Shown: in pieces, positions 60,601-64,000 of the stretch
Numbering within the stretch: the stretch's first letter is position 1
Layout: every line of letters begins with the position of its first letter
Source of the DNA: Pachyseris speciosa
Taxonomy: Eukaryota; Cnidaria; Anthozoa; Scleractinia; Pachyseridae
Assembly (NCBI GenBank): GCA_016490735.1
Contig: JAEMWC010000151.1
Location: 635,001 to 699,000 of the forward strand
DNA: 64,000 nt
Reading direction: 5' to 3'
Notes under the pieces: model-generated
Database searches by the model: none
Seen by the model: the letters and a program-made list of their open reading frames with translations, nothing else
What the model was told of the DNA's origin: nothing
Position numbers and translations under genes: made by a program

Positions 60601-61852
60601 AGATCAGCAGTATAGTGGTCGAAACATCGCGATCCACATCTTTGTGACTCAATTGTTAGACAAAAGATTAACTCAGCTATCATTTGAAACCACGATGACG
60701 AACACCTTTCATAATATTGTATGTTTAATTTCAAATTCACTGTCAAACACTAATGGAAACTAGTCTCAGAAAGATTACCATGTTAAAATCTTCCCTTCAT
60801 TAAATGGTTCACTTAGAAATATTAAAGCCCAGTTGGATTTAGTTGGAAATTATTTAACTATGAGAGAAGGACAAAACAGTCTACTACTGACATTAACTTG
60901 TTTTAAAGTGAATACGACTGCAATATGTCGCCTTTGACTACGATGTTAAACACACAATTTGGAGTGATTTGATCACAAAAAAACTCTGCAAACTGTTAGT
61001 AATAATTTTCATAGAAACAGCATTTTCCAGGCAATGAAATAATATTACTTAATGCATGTACAGTACATGCTGTCGTTCAATTTTACCCTTGGTTCAACTT
61101 TTATTTTCTTTGGTTCTTGTGTATGGTAATGTATGATAATGAGTACAAAACAAAGGAAAATAAAAACTGAACCAAGAATAAAATTGAACCGCGTTACATG
61201 CAAGTATACTGTGCATGCATCTCAAACATGGGTTATTACAGTGTAACTGAACAATACAAGCACCTAAAATCATTTTCAAAGGATATCATATCCAAATCGA
61301 ATGTTGTCTCTCAGATTTAAGCTCACTGGTTGCTGTTTGACTCTAACCTCATTCACAAATGTCTGAAAGTTAAGAATCATCAAGGTAAGCTCACAGTCAT
61401 AATTATTTTTTTTTTCTGTTTTCTGAAGTGCATGAGAAATTTATCAAGAAGGATCCAAGACATTAGCTGTAATTGACAAATAATGATGAAAAAATAATGA
61501 TTCTATGAGATGTTATAACCCCATTTTTGATACCTCAAAAGAAACAGTTTTGGACATACATGTACTACACCCTTCAAGATTTTTTTGTTTACATTAAATG
61601 AATAAATAAATAAGTTACCCATTAATTACTAATTGTACTTAAGGTGGTGTGATTTCCTGTACTAATAATAGATTATAACACCAAATGTGAAATTTCATTT
61701 CATTTGAATTTAATGCACTTACTGTTTAGGATGATAGTAATTGTATATTTATGATTACTTACACCATTCAAAGTTCCAAGATCATGTAATTGGTACTCTC
61801 TGTTCTCTACACTGACTGAGATCACTGCATGCTGCTTATCCACGCTTCTTGA
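36758..61852 (-). CDS. CEP170: CEP170-type centrosomal FHA protein (19 exons, 5' end not found)
   Basis: Transcribed right to left. Exons: 61763-61852, 61287-61362, 59389-59510, 53894-54004, 52488-52705, 51583-51608, 50010-50756, 47232-47395, 45030-45093, 44271-44405, 43239-43321, 41639-42362, 40798-41285, 40299-40384, 39507-39618, 38804-38855, 37674-37729, 37043-37088, 36758-36876. Every junction agrees in phase, and the sum is 3519 bases (1172 codons plus TGA). The FHA domain (SRSVDKQHAVI, DLGTLNG, TFVNEVRV, IRFGYD) closely matches the vertebrate CEP170 FHA. SPLYGQPPWWG is the second diagnostic motif. The middle is Ser/Arg-rich and the C-terminus has short helical segments and an acidic end (ESDEEDDD). 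CEP170 proteins sit at subdistal appendages of the mother centriole and on spindle microtubules. The N-terminal half of the FHA is missing here. Confidence 0.85.
37043..37088 (-). CDS. CEP170: CEP170 exon r
   Basis: Phase 0 to 1; encodes TFQERKLSMVETSSL. Acceptor TTTTCCTCCAG, donor GTAAGG. Confidence 0.75.
37674..37729 (-). CDS. CEP170: CEP170 exon q
   Basis: Phase 1 to 0; encodes MEQALSIMCTAAQRDPNQ. Acceptor is a long T run ending in CAG; donor GTAAGG. Confidence 0.75.
38010..38145. repeat. Clustered AATCGAACTCAA repeats
   Basis: Seven or more copies of TCGAACTCA/GAGTTCGA in both directions within about 130 bases, in CEP170 intron sequence between exons p and q. Confidence 0.6.
38804..38855 (-). 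CDS. CEP170: CEP170 exon p: coiled-coil segment
   Basis: Phase 0 to 1; EIAGIFRNLRKVELRLR, a short basic heptad-like helix. Acceptor TTCTTGCAG, donor GTGAGT. Confidence 0.75.
39507..39618 (-). CDS. CEP170: CEP170 exon o
   Basis: Phase 2 to 0, bridging exons n and p exactly. Encodes TLYDGSEELNGTTRPRNDSD then KQESQSAIPDWKSSHA. Acceptor CATTGAAG is only fair; donor GTACGT. Predicted mainly by phase and composition. Confidence 0.55.
40299..40384 (-). CDS. CEP170: CEP170 exon n
   Basis: Phase 0 to 2; encodes PVEDLMLSSIHAFSVELRLA and SESVLSKV, a probable amphipathic helix. Strong acceptor and GTAAGT donor. Confidence 0.75.
40436..40640 (+). mobile_element. CCAAT-box MITE, copy B (degraded)
   Basis: Shares GCCAATCAC, the GGGAAAATGCGCGCGTGCAA core and TATCCAATCA with copies A, C and D, but both terminal repeats are eroded. 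Lies in the CEP170 intron between exons m and n. Confidence 0.55.
40798..41285 (-). CDS. CEP170: CEP170 exon m
   Basis: 488 bases, phase 1 to 0. Contains SLRSKLIPFAPLLDSPPY, proline/serine clusters and VKKMFDFKGG near the end. Donor GTAATA. Confidence 0.8.
41639..42362 (-). CDS. CEP170: CEP170 exon l: long Ser/Arg-rich exon
   Basis: 724 bases, phase 0 to 1. Starts SSVTRSQSLNVASL; many S/T-R-R sites, SDDSDVESSDTS acidic patches and a conserved-looking PPARVWIPSVRSS. Likely disordered and phosphorylated; that is inference from composition. Confidence 0.83.
43239..43321 (-). CDS. CEP170: CEP170 exon k
   Basis: Phase 1 to 0; encodes EVKSNPVKVDSSSSLISRP and RAAPARTNS. Acceptor ATTTTGCAG, donor GTAAGT. 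Confidence 0.75.
44271..44405 (-). CDS. CEP170: CEP170 exon j
   Basis: Phase 1 to 1; encodes ADNSVDHQPIEVLGSSSA then Ser-rich sequence to VPVHQPEDS. Donor GTGAAT. Confidence 0.75.
45030..45093 (-). CDS. CEP170: CEP170 exon i
   Basis: 21 codons plus one base, phase 0 to 1; encodes NLNPTPLPNWVQQWANSVDN. Clear pyrimidine-rich acceptor and GTAGGT donor. Confidence 0.75.
45578..45655 (+). mobile_element. tRNA-derived SINE head
   Basis: Contains GCAGTGGTGAGAGCGCTCGCC (box A region) and GGGTTCGATTAT (box B), the internal RNA polymerase III promoter of a tRNA-derived SINE. The sequence cannot fold as a complete tRNA gene. Confidence 0.65.
46071..46310. mobile_element. Foldback MITE with CTACAACCAGTTGCAAAAA ends
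   Basis: The outer arms AGCTACAACCAGTTGCAAAA / TTTTGTAACTGGTTGTAG and the inner arms GTTGTTGGGCCACATTTTC / GAAAATGTGGTCCAACAAC pair, so the element can fold end to end. It lies between CEP170 exons h and i. Confidence 0.65.
46797..46864. repeat. (ATT)n microsatellite
   Basis: About 21 ATT units in the CEP170 intron between exons h and i. Confidence 0.95.
47232..47395 (-). CDS. CEP170: CEP170 exon h
   Basis: Acceptor CTTGTTTCAG, donor GTGAGT, phase 1 to 0. Encodes DSRKHSSDTSESECEPSSH and RVFGLTEVSLQRG; low-complexity serine-rich. Confidence 0.8.
48533..48868 (-). mobile_element. Full-length tRNA-derived SINE with (ATT)n tail
   Basis: On the minus strand: tRNA-like head with box A (GCGCAGTGGTGAGAGC) and box B (GGGTTCGATTCCC), then a core with CTCTGCTCCGAGAGGTAA and CTCCGGTTTTCCCCTCTCC, then a tail and about 26 ATT units (48533-48612). 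It lies in the CEP170 intron between exons g and h. Confidence 0.75.
50010..50756 (-). CDS. CEP170: CEP170 exon g: PLYGQP-WWG motif
   Basis: 747 bases, phase 1 in and out; acceptor CTTTAAACAG, donor GTGAAG. Begins APSEKFKMMVKGSPLYGQPP then WWGWGSSDEE, the CEP170 signature, followed by basic Ser/Thr-rich sequence (RKKKLTKKDALEMTQRR, EIPFIPGYDEIPERPVS). Confidence 0.88.
51103..51208. repeat. Palindromic repeat TTGGTTCAATTTTTATTTTC, copy 1
   Basis: Folds into one long hairpin; nearly identical to 61082-61193, including the loop TGTATGGTAATGTATGATAA. Confidence 0.7.
51270..51552 (+). mobile_element. CCAAT-box MITE, copy C (intact)
   Basis: 283 bp with inverted ends TAGAGCAGTTTTCAATTGAG and CAACTGAAAACCGCTCTA, a terminal TA at each side, four CCAAT/ATTGG boxes and a CG-rich core. 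It begins about 30 bases past the donor of CEP170 microexon f. Confidence 0.75.
51583..51608 (-). CDS. CEP170: CEP170 exon f: 26-nt microexon
   Basis: A very strong acceptor (TTTGTTTTTTTAG) and donor AG|GTTGGT. In phase 2 to 1 it encodes PRLQRPMS and exactly repairs the phase gap between exons e and g. It is predicted from phase and splice sites, not from homology. Confidence 0.5.
52488..52705 (-). CDS. CEP170: CEP170 exon e: His/Pro/Cys-rich linker
   Basis: Acceptor TTTTGCCTTCAG. Encodes GIHSPHSPGHSQFHPYPH, YHHPPPVMCHCPSC and repeated His-Pro. The donor used is AG|GTTGGT (phase 2), which fits the next exon; a phase-0 donor (GTCAGG) lies five bases earlier. Confidence 0.7.
53285..53325. repeat. 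(CAAT)n repeat, possible LINE tail
   Basis: About seven CAAT units next to AATAAAG, reminiscent of the (GATT)n LINE tails elsewhere in the window. Confidence 0.5.
53894..54004 (-). CDS. CEP170: CEP170 exon d
   Basis: 37 codons, phase 0 both sides, acceptor ACATTTTCAG, donor GTAAGT. Encodes PAPERRLSIQSSAHQ, an acidic NSDEDD and QEMLHMYH. Confidence 0.75.
54382..54670 (-). mobile_element. CCAAT-box MITE, copy D (intact, inverted)
   Basis: 289 bp, the reverse complement of copy C, with ends TAGAGCGGTTTTCAATTGGG and CAATTGAAAAGCGCTCTA. It lies in the CEP170 intron between exons c and d. Confidence 0.75.
54716..54875. repeat. (GGTAAT)n / (GGCAAT)n minisatellite
   Basis: About 26 imperfect six-base units, starting 45 bases after MITE copy D. 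The open reading on the minus strand (Ile-Thr-Leu-Pro repeats) is not coding. Confidence 0.9.
54876..56997. other. CEP170 intron sequence, nothing recognised
   Basis: AT-rich single-copy-looking intron. The open frame at 55720-55986 on the plus strand has no family resemblance and is probably chance. Confidence 0.5.
56998..57313 (-). other. Unassigned candidate exon within CEP170 intron c-d
   Basis: Minus strand: acceptor TTGGTATACTCAG, then 105 open codons (CQEKGAYKGRVLN, GPKWISIEEKGTLGDVLR, LGLPVVILDKNDKKVVSFLL, KPEETVIT) and a strong donor GTAAGC. Phase is 2 in and 0 out. It cannot follow CEP170 exon c (phase 0) in frame, so it may be a cassette of another transcript, a nested gene or an old insertion. 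The composition is protein-like (mixed hydrophobic/charged, no repeats). I do not recognise the family. Confidence 0.4.
57314..59388. other. CEP170 intron sequence, nothing recognised
   Basis: Low-GC intron with ACATGTA-rich stretches and no recognisable repeat end or coding signal. Confidence 0.5.
59389..59510 (-). CDS. CEP170: CEP170 exon c: Cys-rich linker
   Basis: Acceptor TGTTTCTCAG, donor GTAAAA, phase 1 to 0. Encodes DTISSTAFNHGNQNMY, then CPYPCAPIFCPCCQPV and HTRTHSQ. Start choice rests on phase with exon b (G|AC gives Asp, as in FGYD-T of the family). Confidence 0.65.
60135..60700 (+). pseudogene. Penelope-like element fragment (GIY-YIG endonuclease and 3' end)
   Basis: 60135-60434 encodes the C-terminal GIY-YIG nuclease part: VYIGEMGRS, DIWLARTQSSAVSEH, TGHCPLW, KEAIHIRLHPNNINR and DSGIEIPETW, as in Penelope retroelements. 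The YIG remains but the reverse transcriptase is absent, so the copy is 5'-truncated. The 3' part holds a hammerhead-like motif (60589-60633). It lies in the U12-like CEP170 intron, opposite in orientation to the gene. Confidence 0.7.
60589..60633 (+). ncRNA. Hammerhead ribozyme-like motif
   Basis: Order: ATCGC (stem I, 60589-60593), CTGATGA (60594-60600), GATC...GGTC (stem II, 60602-60605 and 60617-60620), GAAA (60621-60624), CATC, GCGAT (stem I partner, 60629-60633). Stem III is minimal, as described for Penelope-associated hammerheads. One extra base precedes stem II compared with the textbook core. Activity is unproven. Confidence 0.5.
61082..61193. repeat. Palindromic repeat TTGGTTCAACTTTTATTTTC, copy 2
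   Basis: Same hairpin family and orientation as 51103-51208; lies about 94 bases downstream (in gene direction) of the U12-like donor of CEP170 exon b. Confidence 0.7.
61287..61362 (-). CDS. CEP170: CEP170 exon b: end of FHA; U12-like donor
   Basis: Encodes TFVNEVRVKQQPVSLNLRDN then IRFGYD, ending in phase 1. No GT follows; instead the minus strand reads ATATCCTTTG, the consensus of a U12-type AT donor. Reading on would hit TGA within five codons. Confidence 0.8.
61763..61852 (-). CDS. CEP170: CEP170 exon a: FHA core
   Basis: 30 codons, phase 0 both sides, donor GTAAGT. Encodes SRSVDKQHAVI and YQLHDLGTLNG, the phosphopeptide-contact loops (S/R-x-H and N-G) of an FHA domain. Confidence 0.88.
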
Positions 61853-62214
61853 CTATCACAACAAAAATTAATGCAAATACATGAAAGTCCTGAAGTTAAA
61901 GCATACACTGTAAAATGCAGTAGCCTCACAGCTCCTACAAGCTCTAAATTTCAGTGGCAGGGATAGTGTCACAGCCCTATTGTTTTAGGGCTAGGATCCA
62001 TTGTTTGTGTTGTTTGTTCTTTTGTCTCACCTGAAGGGTGGTCTCCAATCAGGTGAGACCTTGTAAGAGCTGTGAGGTGACCCGTAAAATGCCTTGAATC
62101 GCACTTCAGCCCATTATATAAAGCCATCAGATATTTCATCCATTCTAATAGGGACTGAAACTGGAAGAAGAGCTGTACTCAAACAAAATAAATGTGCCTT
62201 TTATGGGACAACTG

Positions 62215-62243
62215 GATAAGATAGAGCTATATTTACTGGACAC

Positions 62244-62277
<34 letters not shown>

Positions 62278-62432
62278 ATTCTCCGGGTTCTCCGGTTTTC
62301 CCCTCTCCACAAAAACCAACATTTCCAACTTCCAATTTCATCTGCTTGTAAAGCGCATTTGATCATATACACATGGAAAATGCGCTATATAAGTTGTAAA
62401 TTATTATTATTTATTATTATTATTATTAGTAG
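62215..62432 (+). mobile_element. SINE, 5'-truncated, with LINE-like tail
   Basis: Shares the core CTCTGCTCCGAGAGGTTA, CTCCGGTTTTCCCCTCTCC and ACCAACATTT with the SINE at 48533-48868, but its 3' part (TGTAAAGCGCATTTGATCAT, GCGCTATATAAG, ATT repeats) matches the LINE tail at 63248-63310 instead. No tRNA head. Confidence 0.65.
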
Positions 62433-62520
62433 TAGTAGTAGTTAAATAGAGAAACCCTACTGTATTAATTTGATGCCATGCAGGCGTAACCAAGTTTCCT
62501 CTTCTTTTCTTTTTTACTGA

Positions 62521-62874
62521 GGCTATGTCTGCACTATGCTGAAATAGCATTTTATGCCATTGTGAAAAATACTCCGGCCTGGTGTGAACGGAAGTGGCCC
62601 AAAACTGCCACCATCTTTCTACTAGAATCCAATCCTTGCTCTTCGTTGTTGACTTCTGTTTCGGTTCAATTCTTTGTCCACACTACTCCAGAAAGTGTCA
62701 CGAAAACAAAACCTATCCGATATGTGACAATTCACTTTCAAGACTGCAGTGGCCCAGCATCGCTCCGATGCAGAAACTGTGCCGAAATCATCGTTTTGGA
62801 TGTGAACAAAAGCCCTATCTGATATAGTTTTCATGCCGGCACAAAAGCTATCCGGTATAGTGTAGACATAGCCT
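62521..62874. mobile_element. MITE with GGCTATGTCTGCACTATGC ends
   Basis: 354 bp. The left end GGCTATGTCTGCACTATGC pairs with the right end GGTATAGTGTAGACATAGCC. A TGA/TGAG stands at both borders as a possible short duplication. Open frames inside are not gene-like. Confidence 0.65.
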
Positions 62875-62879
62875 GAGAG

Positions 62880-63077
62880 GGAAGGGATCAGGTAAAGGAT
62901 TAGGAGCTCGTTCTTTTTATGCTACTGCCCCCACACTGTGGAACAGCCTTCCAGCAAATATTAGGGAAATAACATCACTCGGCACTTTTAAGAAGAAACT
63001 TAAGACATATCTTTTTAATTTAGCTTACAACAAGTAATTCTTAATGGCATATTAGCAGATTTTAGAGTTTTATATAG

Positions 63078-63135
<58 letters not shown>

Positions 63136-63310
63136 TCTTTGGGAGGGGGGTGGGTGGTCAATTGTGTATTTTTAGTGTTAGGTTTTATGGATATTTCTTA
63201 TAATTCGTTATAGTTATTGTATTTTTATATAAATATATTTTTTAATTCATGTAAAGCGCTTTTGATCATTTTTATGTTAAAAGGCGCTATACTAAGTCAA
63301 TAAATTATTA
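62880..63310 (+). pseudogene. LINE 3' end (C-terminus of reverse transcriptase ORF plus tail)
   Basis: Encodes RSFYATAPTLWNSLPANIRE then SLGTFKKKLKTYLFNLAYNK, the typical C-terminal end of non-LTR retrotransposon ORF2, followed by a non-coding tail with TGTAAAGCGCTTTTGATCAT and ATT repeats. The copy is heavily 5'-truncated; an (ACAT)n run lies inside it. Confidence 0.7.
63079..63131. repeat. (ACAT)n microsatellite
   Basis: About 13 ACAT units inside the LINE tail. Confidence 0.95.
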
Positions 63311-63617
63311 AATTATTATTAAGGGTCAGCTAAATTATCTAATACCCAGGCAGAGGGGTACAAGTCAAAACATCTGTGGATGGAAGAACATTCACTAAAA
63401 CTATTAGCCTCCGCTTATCTAAATAGCTGCCTCGATTTTCTTATTACAATTACTCTCGTGACTGACCCTCTTTATTTTAAATATGGTACTTTTTCTTTTT
63501 TTGTTTTTCACCTCAACTATTGTATTTATTCTTAAGCCGTCCTCACACCACCTGCCTCGATTAGCCTTGCTATTTGCAGGTGGTGTGATACTTGTATATT
63601 TAATGAATGAAATAAAG

Positions 63618-63649
63618 ATGTTGTTGTTGTTGTTGTTGTTGTTGTTGTC
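63618..63649. repeat. (GTT)n microsatellite
   Basis: About 10 GTT units. Confidence 0.9.
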
Positions 63650-63901
63650 ACTCGAGGCTACTATTGGAAAAATGGCCAGTTACTTCGAAACTTTCCAGGC
63701 ATGACACCTGATACTCTTTTCCTGCATGGAATTAATGCAATTATTTAGATCCAGAAAAACCATTCCTTGTGCAAATGGTTTTCGGCAAATTTCGAGGACA
63801 GAAAATCAGCGACCCAGAGAAATCTAGAGAGAGTACAGTGTACTTATTTCTTTTATCCCACCAGTCATAAAAATTAAGCTTAAGTTATTGAATTTACCTA
63901 C

Positions 63902-63984
63902 TGTACATCTTTGCGAGTGATGGTGCGCACGTTTGACAATTCGATGATATGATCATAATCTATGGACCCCACTAGTACTGTCAA
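63902..63984 (-). other. Unassigned candidate exon at right edge
   Basis: Minus strand: acceptor AAATCATTCAG, 27 open codons (LTVLVGSIDYDHIIELSNVR, TITRKDV), donor GTAGGT, phase 0 in and 2 out. It does not match the expected N-terminal half of the CEP170 FHA, and its phase does not join to exon a. It could be an exon of a neighbouring or overlapping transcript. Confidence 0.3.
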
Positions 63985-64000
63985 CTGAATGATTTAAAAC

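Overview
The window is animal nuclear DNA: genes are split by GT-AG introns, AATAAA signals are present, and the spacer is AT-rich and packed with transposon debris. The gene types and the repeat style (many foldback/MITE elements, tRNA-derived SINEs, Penelope-like and non-LTR fragments) fit an anthozoan cnidarian, most likely a stony coral; the species is an inference. No operon, phage, CRISPR array, rRNA or functional tRNA gene was seen.

Three protein genes can be supported. (1) 529-12110, plus strand: a secreted alpha-carbonic anhydrase in at least six exons. All zinc ligands and the proton-shuttle His are encoded, but as read here the core exon has a one-base frame break near 6682-6685. 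(2) 32178-33872, plus strand: an intronless 564-residue BTB-BACK-Kelch protein (KLHL family, probably a cullin-3 ubiquitin-ligase adaptor). (3) 36758-61852, minus strand: a CEP170-type centrosomal protein. I could chain 19 exons with matching phases into an open frame of 1172 codons plus stop. It runs from the middle of an N-terminal FHA domain, through a Cys/His/Pro-rich linker and the PLYGQP-WWG motif, to serine-rich, coiled-coil and acidic C-terminal parts. The first exon(s) lie outside the window or were not found.

Layout: 1-528 upstream sequence and a possible polyA signal of a neighbour; 529-12110 carbonic anhydrase, whose introns hold MITEs and two large triplet-repeat tracts; 12.3-31.3 kb gene-poor spacer made of foldback elements, a decayed 5'-truncated LINE with a piggyBac-like insertion nested in it, a compound inverted-repeat element at 25.3-29.0 kb, and a hammerhead-like motif at 17.4 kb; 32.2-33.9 kb KLHL; 34-36.7 kb spacer and the CEP170 3' region; 36.8-61.9 kb CEP170 with repeat-rich introns (four copies of a CCAAT-box MITE in or beside the gene, SINEs, a Penelope fragment with a hammerhead-like motif); 62-64 kb SINE/LINE tails, a MITE and one unassigned candidate exon.

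The three genes do not form a pathway. Most points of interest are in CEP170 (a U12-like intron inside the FHA domain, a 26-nt microexon, a metal-site-like linker, inverted MITEs flanking exons), in the carbonic anhydrase frame break, and in the nested mobile elements. Exon borders were read by eye from splice signals, phase and family motifs; no alignment or transcript was available.
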